Shown here in pieces: positions 48,829 to 57,773 of a stretch of 64,000 bases of DNA. Position 1 is the first letter of the stretch; each line of letters opens with the position of its first letter. The notes under the pieces are model-generated. The model searched no databases, was not told the DNA's origin, and worked only from the letters and a program-made list of their open reading frames with translations. This DNA comes from JAVBUY01 sp031552735 (GTDB taxonomy: Bacteria; Bacillota; Clostridia; Christensenellales; Aristaeellaceae): positions 1 through 64,000 of the forward strand of contig JAVBMF010000015.1 of the NCBI GenBank assembly GCA_031552735.1, read 5' to 3'. A program made the translations under genes and the position numbers.

Positions 48829-50886
48829 ATGAAGTGTCCCGAGTGTGGGCGTTGGAATCAGGCCAGCTTGCCGCGCTGCTTTTCCTGTGGCGCGACACTG
48901 CCGCGCAATGTCGGCAGTTTTTCCGCCACGCCCAGCTGGCGCGAGCAATTGCAGGACGCCCAACCCGATGAAGTTTATATCCAGTTTACCGAAGAAGAGG
49001 TGTCCGAGGAGAAAATCCCCGAAATCGCTGAAACGCAGCACAATCCTCAGTTGCTCGGCTCGGACATGGAGGAGCTCAAAGAGCGCAGAAAGCGCGGGGA
49101 ACTTAAGCTGGCGCAATTGCGCATGCAGGCGCGAAAAGCGCGAAACATCATTGCCGAAGCGCCCATACTGCGCCCGAATAGCGAAGACGAGCCGACGTAT
49201 GAGGCATTCCACGAAGAAGTGCCCGCCCCCCCGGCCCATTCTTCCGCATCAGTGGACGCGGTGGACGCGCTGGACGCCACCAGCCGCCGTCCCAATCCCC
49301 GTCGCGGCCGTCGCAGCGCGCGCGTGCGCCCCGATGCCAGCGGCCATACCGCCACAAAGGAATTTATCTTCACCGACGACGACGACGCGCCGGTGCTGTA
49401 CGACGGGTATATCTCCTCTCCGTTTGACAAAACATACGGCGCGCGTGGCATGGACCCCGACCCCATGATCGCCGAGCGCGAGAAAGCGGCCTTCACCGCC
49501 TCGCAGCACTTCCCCATCGACACCACCTACGCACGCGGCCGCTATCAGCGGCAGGAGGCCAAGTCCGTGCCGCAGCGCACGGTTCGCCGCAAGATCGCGC
49601 CGGTCATGCTCATGCGCATACTGAGCTTCACCCTGCTCATCACGGTGCTGGGTGTCGGCAGCTACTTTGGATTTCAGGCGCTGATGAGCCGCTGGGATTC
49701 GGCGCTGCCGCAGGTTGACAAACCCAACGTCAATCCCTCCAACGTGACTGAAACCATCATGCCCGACGGCGCGGCGGCGCACACCATCTACATCACCGGC
49801 AAGGAAGGCACACAGATCTACATCCGCGAACTGCAAAAATCCTATGTCGTCACCGGCGGCACCGCGGAAATCCAGATTCCCGACTATTTCTGGTACGAGG
49901 ATGTAGAAAACATCAACTCCGACTATCTGGATGTGACGGTTACGCCCTTCACCAAATACGCTACTGGCGAACAAACCGCGATGGAGCCGGTGAACTATAC
50001 TATTTTCGTGCCGTTGTCGCCCATCCAGCTCATCCGCCCGGAATCGACCACCGCGCGCGTCAGTACGTCGCTGTACGATATCCGCCTGCAAGTCGAACGA
50101 AACAGTCGTGTCATCATCAACGGCGAAAACTTGACCGAAACCATCGACTCAAACGGCCGCGTATCCAAGAACATTCCCGTGCTGCCCATCGGCGAAAACC
50201 GCATCCAGATTTCCGTGCGTTCGAAGTATCATCGCCAGAACACGCTGGAGCTCATCTTAATCCGTGACCAGCAGGAAATTCCCTTGGAGATGGCCCCCGA
50301 TACGCCCAGTGAAGTGTCCGAAGATAAGCTGCGCATCTACGGCAGCACCGCGCCGGGTGCCAGCATCTCCATCCTATCCGATTATGTCGAGGGCGACTAT
50401 ACCGAAAAAGACGGCACCGTGCGACCGGGCTTTGACAACTCCACGCTCAAAAGCACCGGCGATTTCTCGTTTGTGGCCATCTTCACCAAAATCGGCGACA
50501 ACGAGATTAAAGTGCGCGCGTCGGCAGATGGCAAAGCGGACTCCGTGGTTACGCACATCATGTACTACATGCCCCCGCCCGAAATCTACACCAAGAAGGC
50601 ATGGCCGTTTGACCGCACCAACTATCTGGATCTGATTAACAATTCCGAACTGCGCAAGGGACAAATCTATGTCTGCAAAGGCACCATTACACGCATCATC
50701 AGCGAGCGTCCGCAGATCGCGGAGATGAACACCGGCGGCGACGGCGCGGAGCAATTTGTGCTGCTGGAAAACAGCTCCAAGACCACTTGGGAGGTCGGCA
50801 AATCCTACGATGTCTACGGGGACGCCTTTGGCGGCATGTATGGCAATATGCCGCGCATTATCGGTCGGTACACGTATCTGAAATAA
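48829..50886 (+). CDS. Zinc-ribbon membrane protein with large extracytoplasmic region
   Basis: 685 residues. It begins with a zinc ribbon (MKCPECGRWNQASLPRCFSCG), then an Arg/Glu-rich coiled stretch (MEELKERRKRGELKLAQLRM), a disordered basic segment, and one transmembrane helix near residue 265 (ILSFTLLITVLGVGSYFGF). The outside part (~400 residues) is beta-rich, suggestive of several Ig-like or PEGA-like domains (GKEGTQIYIRELQK, GSTAPGASISILSD), ending in an OB-like segment (GQIYVCKGTITRI). ATG at 48829 follows GGAGG. Role unknown; the layout suggests signal passage across the membrane or wall contact. Confidence 0.72.
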   Translation: MKCPECGRWNQASLPRCFSCGATLPRNVGSFSATPSWREQLQDAQPDEVYIQFTEEEVSEEKIPEIAETQHNPQLLGSDMEELKERRKRGELKLAQLRMQARKARNIIAEAPILRPNSEDEPTYEAFHEEVPAPPAHSSASVDAVDALDATSRRPNPRRGRRSARVRPDASGHTATKEFIFTDDDDAPVLYDGYISSPFDKTYGARGMDPDPMIAEREKAAFTASQHFPIDTTYARGRYQRQEAKSVPQRTVRRKIAPVMLMRILSFTLLITVLGVGSYFGFQALMSRWDSALPQVDKPNVNPSNVTETIMPDGAAAHTIYITGKEGTQIYIRELQKSYVVTGGTAEIQIPDYFWYEDVENINSDYLDVTVTPFTKYATGEQTAMEPVNYTIFVPLSPIQLIRPESTTARVSTSLYDIRLQVERNSRVIINGENLTETIDSNGRVSKNIPVLPIGENRIQISVRSKYHRQNTLELILIRDQQEIPLEMAPDTPSEVSEDKLRIYGSTAPGASISILSDYVEGDYTEKDGTVRPGFDNSTLKSTGDFSFVAIFTKIGDNEIKVRASADGKADSVVTHIMYYMPPPEIYTKKAWPFDRTNYLDLINNSELRKGQIYVCKGTITRIISERPQIAEMNTGGDGAEQFVLLENSSKTTWEVGKSYDVYGDAFGGMYGNMPRIIGRYTYLK

Positions 50887-50983
50887 TTTGATGAATCCGA
50901 GGTCAGTTTGACGCGCGATGGGCTGCCTGCATCGCTCTATCGCATTGTCCTTTTGGGCAGCGCTACGGTCGGGTCCGCACAAA

Positions 50984-51007
50984 AAAACAGCCCTCTCGGG
51001 CTGTTTT
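50984..51007. terminator. Bidirectional terminator between convergent genes
   Basis: Perfect 10-bp stem AAAACAGCCC / GGGCTGTTTT with loop TCTC, T-rich on both sides. It separates the zinc-ribbon gene (plus) from the Ig-like lipoprotein gene (minus). Confidence 0.85.
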
Positions 51008-51019
51008 CTTTTGGGTCGG

Positions 51020-52474
51020 TTATTTCGAATCTACCCAGCGCCAATGCTCTTGATCAATGTTGTACTTAAACCCATCCGTAGTGGTAAACCCGGTGATCGC
51101 GCAGGACAGCACCTGCAACCCGTCAAAGTCGGACGGGTGGATGAACTTGAACATACCGTGCTCCGTGCGTTCGCCCGGGCCCATTGTCTGGCGATAGTGC
51201 CCATAGAGCATGGTGCCGTCGTCATCGGTGCTCATGATCACCATGATGCCGTTCTCGCCGATGCCGCGCATCACAAAGCGGATTTCCGCCATCTCCAGAT
51301 TGGACACATTCTCAAACGTCAGCCGGGGCTGCCCGCGAGAACTGATGGCCACCTGCGTAATCTTGTTGGCGTAGCGGAACGATCCGCCGTGCACCAGCAG
51401 GTTTACGGCATAGCCGCCGTCCTCTGTCACGCCGGTGATGGTGCACGAACCCCACGCGTGCGCCGAAACGCGCACACGGTTGGTGTCCCCCTTCACGGTG
51501 GCGATAGACGGGTCGGTGGTGGTCCAGGTCATGTTCTTGTTGCTGGAGTCTTTGGGCTCTAGCACAGCTTCAATGGTCGAGTACGAACCGACGCCGATGC
51601 GCACCTCGTTCTTGTTCAGGTGCACGCCTTGCACCGGCTGAATGACCTTGACGGTCATGGTTCCGGCCTTGCCGCTGCCATCGGTGGATTTGCCCTTGAT
51701 GGTTGCCGTACCGGCTTTCAGGCCGGTCACCACGCCGTTCTCGTCCACCGTCGCGATCTTGGGCTTGTTGCTCGAATACTTGACGGCCTTGGAGCTCACG
51801 TCGTCGGGCGCGAACTGCGGCTCAAGTTGGACAGAATCCTTGACCAGCACATCCACCGTCTTAGGCTCCAGACTCACCTGGGTCGCCAGACGGATAATCT
51901 CCAGCTCGCACGAGCCGACCACCTGATTGTCAATGGCACTGGTCGCGGTGATCGTCACCTTGCCCGGGCCGATGCCCTTGACCTGTCCCTTGGCCGTCAC
52001 CGTCGCAATGCTCTCGTCGCTGCTCGCCCAGATCACATTGCGGTTCGCCACGGTCTTGGGTGCGACAGTCGCGGTCAGCAGCGCGGTTTTTCCGACCACG
52101 ATGCTGCTTTTCTGCGACTTGATATCCACAGACTCCGGGCGGTCTGTGATGGTGATGGTCTTGCTGCCGGACACTTTGCCGTCGGCAGTCTTGGCGGTCA
52201 CCGTCACCCGGCCGCGCTGCATGGCGGTCAACACGCCGTTCGCGTCTACGGTTGCCAGCTTCACGCTGCTCACCGCGTAGGTCACACCATCCACAGACAC
52301 CGCTGTGTCGCTGGCAGTGACCGCCAGCTCAAGCGATTCCCCTGCAAACACAGTGTCAGCGGGGGCAGTAATCAATAGCTGTGGTCTGCTTGATTTGCTA
52401 GGCGCTGCCTGCGCAGGCACGCAACCGGTCATCATAAGCGCCAGCACGAGAAACACGACAATACTCTTGCGCAT
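51020..52474 (-). CDS. Lipoprotein with bacterial Ig-like (BIG2) domains
   Basis: 484 residues. Lipobox-type signal (VLALMMTGC, cysteine at residue 18) predicts attachment to the outer face of the membrane. Four BIG2-like repeats follow, each with the signature ending in 'IATV...G-V-G...G-ATI': KLATVDANGVLTAM, SIATVTAKGQVKGI, KIATVDENGVVTGL and SIATVKGDTNRV. The C-terminal ~130 residues (ITQVAISSRGQPRLTFENVS) are a separate domain. Likely a surface adhesin or wall-associated scaffold. Last gene of the secreted-protein cluster; AAAGGAG precedes the ATG. Confidence 0.82.
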   Translation of the reverse strand: MRKSIVVFLVLALMMTGCVPAQAAPSKSSRPQLLITAPADTVFAGESLELAVTASDTAVSVDGVTYAVSSVKLATVDANGVLTAMQRGRVTVTAKTADGKVSGSKTITITDRPESVDIKSQKSSIVVGKTALLTATVAPKTVANRNVIWASSDESIATVTAKGQVKGIGPGKVTITATSAIDNQVVGSCELEIIRLATQVSLEPKTVDVLVKDSVQLEPQFAPDDVSSKAVKYSSNKPKIATVDENGVVTGLKAGTATIKGKSTDGSGKAGTMTVKVIQPVQGVHLNKNEVRIGVGSYSTIEAVLEPKDSSNKNMTWTTTDPSIATVKGDTNRVRVSAHAWGSCTITGVTEDGGYAVNLLVHGGSFRYANKITQVAISSRGQPRLTFENVSNLEMAEIRFVMRGIGENGIMVIMSTDDDGTMLYGHYRQTMGPGERTEHGMFKFIHPSDFDGLQVLSCAITGFTTTDGFKYNIDQEHWRWVDSK

Positions 52475-52522
52475 AGGTGCTGCTCCTTTTCCATATTGGG
52501 TGGTATCGGGCAGAATCGGCAA

Positions 52523-53095
52523 TTATTTCTCCGGCATCTCCGTTACATCGGGCACCGGCGCGTCGGATATCTGTGTGATGCCAACGCCGTCCAGAATGGC
52601 CAATCCCAGCTTGTAATCGGCATCGTCCATCGGCTGCGCATAGTCGTCATACATGCCGAACACTTGCAAAAAGTAGCCGTCCTTGACCGCGATCAGGTTC
52701 ACATAGCGATGATCCTTGGCGCGAATGTCCAGCGCCTTCATATTGTCCAGTGCCACCACGCTGTAGCTGCCCTCGTCGTAATTCACCTCGCCGAGCGAGT
52801 CGGCGAACAGGCGCTCCAGCTCTTCCTGCGTCAGGTCCTGCGTATCTTTGCCGCTGTACTGGTCGTCAAACGCGACCGTGAGCCAGTAGGTAAGCTCCGG
52901 CTTTTCGGTGCCTTCCAGCAGGACAACGCAGATATCGCCGTGCTCTTCTTCCTTCATGGTCAGACCTTGCGGCACATCCAGCGTCAGGTCAAAGAAGGGG
53001 CTGGTTTCTTCCAGCGTCACGGTTTCGGCTATCGCGGGCATCGCGGCTAGGCTCATCATCAGCGCCACCAACGCCAGGCAAATCCACTTTTTCAT
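52523..53095 (-). CDS. Secreted protein, copy B of a duplicated family
   Basis: 190 residues with a Sec signal peptide (MKKWICLALVALMMSLAAMP). The mature part begins with the ETSPFFDLTLDVPQGLTM motif, shared almost position by position with the protein at 53801-54358, and later AVKDGYFLQVFGMYDDYAQP. The fold pattern resembles PsbP/DcrB-like domains, but I cannot name a family. It and the SH3-domain gene at 53133 form the second copy of a two-gene unit repeated at 53801-55029. Confidence 0.75.
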   Translation of the reverse strand: MKKWICLALVALMMSLAAMPAIAETVTLEETSPFFDLTLDVPQGLTMKEEEHGDICVVLLEGTEKPELTYWLTVAFDDQYSGKDTQDLTQEELERLFADSLGEVNYDEGSYSVVALDNMKALDIRAKDHRYVNLIAVKDGYFLQVFGMYDDYAQPMDDADYKLGLAILDGVGITQISDAPVPDVTEMPEK

Positions 53096-53132
53096 GCGCT
53101 TTTCCTCCTCATCATGCCTTGACGGTTGCCGG

Positions 53133-53759
53133 TTATTGTGCCGGCGCGGCGCTCGGGGCCACGGCATTTTCCACAATCGTGCCTTCCACCGCGATGGTGC
53201 GATTGACAAAGCGCTTCATCATAAAGCCAACCGCGCTGGTTTCCGGGTCCTGCACCTGGCACCACACGTTGTCCTCCGCAAGAACCACCAGCGGATCGCC
53301 GATGAAGTAATCTTTGATGATCTTGCCATCGGTGGTCGGCGCCCAGCGCATATGCACAAATCCGCCGGGCGTAGCGGGCTGCACGACCGCTTCATAGCGC
53401 GTTTCGCGGAAACCGCCGTACATGTTTTGCGGAATCACATCGACCACGGGGACATGGGTGGCCTTGGGCACCACCGGCGCAGGCTTGTGATAGGCCAGAT
53501 AGCGGGCCGCCACAAAGCCGTAGTACCCGTTGTACTCACATTCCGCCCATTGCCCATCACGGGTAATGCGGAACACTGTAACCTGCTTGGCGTAGCCGAT
53601 CTTGCATACCACCGCCGAGTCGGTGCTGGTGCTCACGCGCATGTGCACGCCGGTGCCGCTGTTGGTCTTTACATACATCGTGCTTGCCGCAGAGGCGAAA
53701 GTCAGGGGGAGCGCGACGATCAACATCATCGCAAGCGCTAGCGATACCCATTTTTTCAT
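53133..53759 (-). CDS. Secreted protein with two SH3-like domains, copy B
   Basis: 208 residues: signal peptide (WVSLALAMMLIVALPLTFAS), a first bacterial SH3 domain (MYVKTNSGTGVHMRVSTSTD to VAARYLA), a Pro/Val linker, and a second SH3-like domain (VHMRWAPTTDGKIIKDYFIG to MMKRFVNR). SH3b domains bind peptidoglycan peptides. The ATG at 53759 follows GGAGG at 8 bases. Same layout as 54370-55029. Confidence 0.82.
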   Translation of the reverse strand: MKKWVSLALAMMLIVALPLTFASAASTMYVKTNSGTGVHMRVSTSTDSAVVCKIGYAKQVTVFRITRDGQWAECEYNGYYGFVAARYLAYHKPAPVVPKATHVPVVDVIPQNMYGGFRETRYEAVVQPATPGGFVHMRWAPTTDGKIIKDYFIGDPLVVLAEDNVWCQVQDPETSAVGFMMKRFVNRTIAVEGTIVENAVAPSAAPAQ

Positions 53760-53800
53760 CGTGTATTCCTCCACGTTCGTCTTGTGTGCGCAAGCAATGT

Positions 53801-54358
53801 TTACAGCTCGGGCGCGGTGACGGTCTGGGCGTCCTTGATTTGCGTCAGCTTGATGTCATCTAGCAGCTGAACCGCTTGGTTCACATCCGCCTCGGCGATC
53901 GGCTGGTCGTCATTGTACATGCCAAAGATCTGCATGAAGTAGCCGTCCTTGATGGTCAGCACGTTGGCCACATTCGAATCTGGCGTGTTGATGATCATCA
54001 CTTTGACGCCGTCGTCCAGATCCTTCATCGTATAGGAAGCCTGCGCCGCGTCGGCATCGCCCAGCGAGCCGCCGAACACATCCTCAAGCTCGGCCTCGTT
54101 CAGATCGGCCATGTCGCGGCCGGTCATCAGGTCATCAAAGGAAATGACCAGCATGTTGGTGTAGTTGGGCTTATCCGCGCTGGTGATCGCCGCCTGCGAA
54201 ATGTCGCCCACCACGCGCTGCTCCATTGTCATGCCTGCGGGCAGCTCGATGCTCAGGTCAAAGAAAGGGCTGGTCTCCTGGATCTGGGTCGGTTCCGCCA
54301 GTGCGGGCAGCGCGCAGAACATCAGCGCGACCAGGGCAATACTCATCCACTTTTTCAT
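53801..54358 (-). CDS. Secreted protein, copy A of a duplicated family
   Basis: 185 residues with a signal peptide (MKKWMSIALVALMFCALPAL). Shares ETSPFFDLSIELPAGMTM and IKDGYFMQIFGMYNDDQP with the protein at 52523-53095, and the same overall length. Function unknown. Between two SH3-domain genes in one operon, 11 bp after 54370. Confidence 0.75.
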   Translation of the reverse strand: MKKWMSIALVALMFCALPALAEPTQIQETSPFFDLSIELPAGMTMEQRVVGDISQAAITSADKPNYTNMLVISFDDLMTGRDMADLNEAELEDVFGGSLGDADAAQASYTMKDLDDGVKVMIINTPDSNVANVLTIKDGYFMQIFGMYNDDQPIAEADVNQAVQLLDDIKLTQIKDAQTVTAPEL

Positions 54359-54369
54359 GGTTCTCCTCC

Positions 54370-55029
54370 TTAACCTTCCTGGCCCGGATTATTCGCGGGC
54401 TCGGCCTGGGGCTGCTGCACGATGCCCAGCCCATTGTTGATCGGTGATACATACGTCAGGAACGCTTTCATCATGAATCCACAGGTCTGGCGCGCCGGGT
54501 CGTACACCTGGCACCAGGAATTGTTGGCCTGCAGCACCACCAACTGCTCGTTGGCAAAATAGCGGGATTGCACCGGGGTACTGGTCGAGGGGCCCCAGCG
54601 CAGATTGACAAAGTTGGTCGGCGTCGAGGGCACCACCACCGCGTTATACATCACCGGCGCGAAATTGGCGTAGATATTCAGATCGACCGGTTGCGGCTGC
54701 GGCTGCGGCTTGGGCTGCGGACGTTTGGTCGGCTGGGGCTTGGGCGCGGGCGGGTAATCGGACAGGCAGCTGAGCGCCACAAAGCCCGAACGGCGCTTAT
54801 AATCCACCTCCACAAATGAGCCGCCCAGCAGCCAATCATTGATGTAGACCTTCGCGCCATAGGGAATCGTCCCGACAACTTCTTCATCGGTGGACGGGCC
54901 CTGGCGCATGTTCACCGATCCGCCATTGCGCGTGTTCACATACATGTACTGGCCCTCGGCCATCGTCTGAAACGGCACCATTGTCAGCAGGATCAGCAAG
55001 CAAACCATCAGTGAAAGGGTCCTTTTCAT
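54370..55029 (-). CDS. Secreted protein with two SH3-like domains, copy A
   Basis: 219 residues: signal peptide (LSLMVCLLILLTMVPFQTMA), first SH3 domain (MYVNTRNGGSVNMRQGPSTD to VALSCLS), a Pro/Lys/Gln-rich spacer (PKPQPTKRPQPKPQPQPQP), second SH3-like domain (VNLRWGPSTSTPVQSRYFAN to MMKAFLTY) and a short Gln/Pro tail. Likely wall-bound. AGGAGG lies 7 bases before the ATG. Confidence 0.84.
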   Translation of the reverse strand: MKRTLSLMVCLLILLTMVPFQTMAEGQYMYVNTRNGGSVNMRQGPSTDEEVVGTIPYGAKVYINDWLLGGSFVEVDYKRRSGFVALSCLSDYPPAPKPQPTKRPQPKPQPQPQPVDLNIYANFAPVMYNAVVVPSTPTNFVNLRWGPSTSTPVQSRYFANEQLVVLQANNSWCQVYDPARQTCGFMMKAFLTYVSPINNGLGIVQQPQAEPANNPGQEG

Positions 55030-55068
55030 GTCATGTCCTCCTTGCGTTTTGTACTTACGCTTCATGAT

Positions 55069-55641
55069 TTACTGGAAAAGCTCCTCCATCTCGGTGAGCA
55101 GGAAGAGAATGCGCATCTCCGGCGCGCCGGCGGTGTCGGAATAGAGGGTATAGCTGGTCTTGTTGGCCTGATCATACCAGCTGGCCAATACCTGGCCGTC
55201 GTCGTGATCGGCCTTTAAGGAAAAGTCCTGCACGCCGGGCGCAAACGTCAGGTCGGTCAGCTCACTGGCCGCGTCCTCATCGTCAAAGTCCACGTACACG
55301 CCTGCCATTTCGCTGTTCTTGGCGTCAGTGGCGGCGGCGCGCAGCGTATACAGGTCGCCGTCCCAGCTAAACTCGATCTGCGCGATCAGCGGTTCCCCAT
55401 CAATGGTGTTGAAAGCAATATCCAGCGCGTCGGCAGGTGGCGCCAACAGCGTGACGCCCGGCATCGCGGTCGCAAGCTCCTCGAAGGATTCAAAGCTGGT
55501 CATCGGGCTCACGGTTTCGCCACCGATAAGCATTTCCCCATCGTCGGACGCGGTGTTGTCATCCGCCAAGGATACCGAGGTCAGCAGCAACATCGCCAGC
55601 ATCAGCACCAGAATCCGCGCGAACAATCCATTCTGTTTCAT
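55069..55641 (-). CDS. Secreted protein of unknown function (first of the secreted cluster)
   Basis: 190 residues with a signal peptide (ILVLMLAMLLLTSVSLA). After an acidic stretch (DDNTASDDGEML) it has a domain with SFESFEELATAMPGVTLLAP and IAQIEFSWDGDLYTLRAAAT, acidic overall. I recognise no family. First gene of the unit that includes the SH3 and Ig-like proteins. ATG at 55641 follows AAAGGAG; an upstream in-frame extension lacks a ribosome site. Confidence 0.72.
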   Translation of the reverse strand: MKQNGLFARILVLMLAMLLLTSVSLADDNTASDDGEMLIGGETVSPMTSFESFEELATAMPGVTLLAPPADALDIAFNTIDGEPLIAQIEFSWDGDLYTLRAAATDAKNSEMAGVYVDFDDEDAASELTDLTFAPGVQDFSLKADHDDGQVLASWYDQANKTSYTLYSDTAGAPEMRILFLLTEMEELFQ

Positions 55642-55685
55642 TGCGCATGCTCCTTTGTTCATTAGACTCCCTGTGTACTTCCCAT

Positions 55686-55694
55686 ATAATAGCA
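55686..55694 (-). promoter_or_regulatory. Extended -10 element of the secreted-protein operon
   Basis: Minus strand TATTAT (55686-55691) preceded by TGC; no good -35 at 16-18 bp. It lies 45 bp before the start at 55641, in an otherwise gene-free stretch of 222 bp. Confidence 0.45.
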
Positions 55695-55814
55695 TAAAAC
55701 GCGTGAAAAGCGTAGTTCTTTCCATTCGTCAAGCAAAATTTTATATGCTGTTTCCGTCGTTTTCGCTGCGCGCTGGTCCGGTGCGGCATTTCGCCACAGG
55801 GCACCCTACAATAC

Positions 55815-55845
55815 AAAAAAAGGCAGCCGCTCCACAGCGACTGCC
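55815..55845 (-). terminator. Terminator after the 5'-nucleotidase gene
   Basis: Arms GGCAGCCGCT / AGCGACTGCC (one mismatch) with a 4-nt loop; on the minus strand it runs into seven T residues. It starts 19 bp beyond the stop. Confidence 0.8.
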
Positions 55846-55863
55846 CTTGCAGATATCCCCCGC

Positions 55864-57504
55864 TTACTTGATGGTGATGCGTCCAGCGGGCTCGGCATAC
55901 TGCGCGCCAATGACCCCGCCCAGCACCGTATTGGCGTACTGCACCAGCGCGTCCTCCAGCGCCACACCGGTCTTGTAGCCGGTCTGCGTGTTGGCGTATC
56001 GGAACGCGTAGTAGGTATCGCCGCCAGCGGCAGTGAAATCGTTGGTCGCGATGGTGTACATCGCCGCCGCGTCAAAGGGCTTCCCGCCCACTGTCTCGAT
56101 GGTCACGCGGCTGCCCGGCTTGGCGGGCTTGTAGTAGGTGGAATCCGGATACTGCTCACCGTTTTCATATTCCACCGACGTGTCGATGGCAAATGTGATC
56201 CCGGCCACCTGCGGGAACGCGCCGATCGCCTTGGGCGTGGTGCAGGTAGCGGCTTCCAGCGCCTCCAGCAGTTCCGCGCCAGTCACATTCAGCGTGGTCA
56301 CTTCGTTGCCGAAGGGGAAAACGGTCTTCATGTCGTTCATGGTCACGTCGCCAGCCTTGATGGACGTGCGAATGCCGCCGCCATTGGTGATCGCCGCCAC
56401 CACCTGATCGCCCTGCGCCTGCTGCGCGGCCCACAGGATCGCGTCGGCGGCAAAGTCGCCCAAGTTGGTTTCCATGGTGCGCACGCCGGGGTCGCGCTCA
56501 CCATTCAGGTCCACTTCGGTCTTGGCAAACACCTTCGACAGCTCCGCGCTCACCGTGTCACGCACCGCCTCGATGGCAGCCGATACTTCCTCGTCCTGGG
56601 GCAGATAGCTCAGGCCAAAGGGCGAAGTCAGCGGGCCATACAGGCTGGCGCTCAGCTTGTCCTCCTCGCCGATCACCACGATGCCCAGGTTCTGGCTGTA
56701 TTCGCCGGTGCTCACCATCATCGTATCGCCCACCATCTGACCACCGGGGATCTTGGTGTGGCTGTGGCCGTCGATGAACAGGTTGATACCGGTCACTTTC
56801 TCTAGCACATCGGTGCTGCGGTTGGGCGCGCTTTCTTCGTTGACGCCCAAGTGTCCTAGGCAAATGATGAAGTCGGCGCCTTCGCTCTTGAGCGCATCCA
56901 CCTGTTTCTGCGCGCAGGCATACAGTTCTTCGCCCTGCGCGAAGGTGATGCCCTGCACCTTATCGGGATGGGTCTTGGTCATGGTCTCCGGCGTATCAAT
57001 GCCGAATACGCCAATTTTGCGTCCGCCGATCTCAAAGATTTTGCGGTCGCCGAAAACCGGCTCGCCGCTGATCTTGTCGACGATGTTAGCGGCCAGAATC
57101 GGGAACTTGGCATTCTCCAGAATTTGCTTGAGGTTGTCCAGTCCCCAGTCAAACTCGTGGTTGCCCAAACCCATCGCGTCATAGCCAGTCTGATTCATAA
57201 ACTCGATGGCGTTCTTGCCCTGTCCCATGTTGACCAACGGCGTGCCCTGCGCGGCGTCGCCGTCGTCCAGCAGCAGAACAGCCGCGCCCGCCGCTTCCAG
57301 ATCCTTCTTGATCTGTGCGATCGTCGGATAGCCGATGGCGCCGGTGGCGGCGTCTGGCAGTGCGCGGCCATGGATGTCGTTGGTATGCAGGATCACAATC
57401 TTTCCGGATACATCGGGCGCTTTCGCGGCTGCCATCGCCGGGGCGGTCATTCCAATGGCGAGCAGCAGTGTGAGGATGAGTGCAATCAGTCTTTTCGTGT
57501 TCAT
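55864..57504 (-). CDS. Secreted 5'-nucleotidase (UshA/YfkN type)
   Basis: 546 residues with signal peptide (LIALILTLLLAIGMTAPAMA). Metallophosphoesterase domain: ILHTNDIHGRA, LLDDGDAAQG, GLGNHEFDWG, LGHLGVNEES and IDGHSHTKIPGG give the dinuclear metal site. The C-terminal 5'-nucleotidase domain follows (AAITNGGGIRTSI, FPFGNEVTTLNVTG, ATNDFTAAGGD). Releases phosphate and nucleosides from external nucleotides. The ATG at 57504 has GGAAGG at 8 bases. Single-gene unit between its own promoter and terminator; no wall-sorting signal is seen at the C-terminus. Confidence 0.9.
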   Translation of the reverse strand: MNTKRLIALILTLLLAIGMTAPAMAAAKAPDVSGKIVILHTNDIHGRALPDAATGAIGYPTIAQIKKDLEAAGAAVLLLDDGDAAQGTPLVNMGQGKNAIEFMNQTGYDAMGLGNHEFDWGLDNLKQILENAKFPILAANIVDKISGEPVFGDRKIFEIGGRKIGVFGIDTPETMTKTHPDKVQGITFAQGEELYACAQKQVDALKSEGADFIICLGHLGVNEESAPNRSTDVLEKVTGINLFIDGHSHTKIPGGQMVGDTMMVSTGEYSQNLGIVVIGEEDKLSASLYGPLTSPFGLSYLPQDEEVSAAIEAVRDTVSAELSKVFAKTEVDLNGERDPGVRTMETNLGDFAADAILWAAQQAQGDQVVAAITNGGGIRTSIKAGDVTMNDMKTVFPFGNEVTTLNVTGAELLEALEAATCTTPKAIGAFPQVAGITFAIDTSVEYENGEQYPDSTYYKPAKPGSRVTIETVGGKPFDAAAMYTIATNDFTAAGGDTYYAFRYANTQTGYKTGVALEDALVQYANTVLGGVIGAQYAEPAGRITIK

Positions 57505-57589
57505 CAGCGTGTCCTTCCTTTCATCCATCCGTCGTATAGTGCTCTGGCGTCAGGCGTTGTCCTTGGCATGCGACATACGCCACAAATAT

Positions 57590-57618
57590 ATCATAGCAAT
57601 CGCTCTTTCGCGCGTCAA
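57590..57618 (-). promoter_or_regulatory. Promoter of the 5'-nucleotidase gene
   Basis: Minus strand: TTGACG (57613-57618), 17-bp spacer, TATGAT (57590-57595) preceded by TGC. The best -35/-10 match in the window. It leaves a leader of about 80 nt. With the eutA promoter it accounts for the 302-bp gap; I see nothing else firm in it. Confidence 0.75.
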
Positions 57619-57744
57619 GGCGTGTCCGGCGCTTTGCGGCGGAAAAGCGCCAGCCAATTTCGGCCATTTGATGCGTTGAATTCGCACAAATTTCATATAA
57701 TAAAATTCGCTTTCAAAGTTTTTTGCTTTTTCGGCGCAAATTGC

Positions 57745-57773
57745 CCCACAGCCCGCTGTAAACGTGCTATAAT
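57745..57773 (+). promoter_or_regulatory. Extended -10 promoter of the eut operon
   Basis: TATAAT (57768-57773) preceded by TGC; the -35 position at 17 bp reads CCCACA, weak. Predicted start near 57780 leaves only about 27 nt before eutA, so there is no room for an antiterminator hairpin or cobalamin riboswitch downstream of this promoter. Confidence 0.6.
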
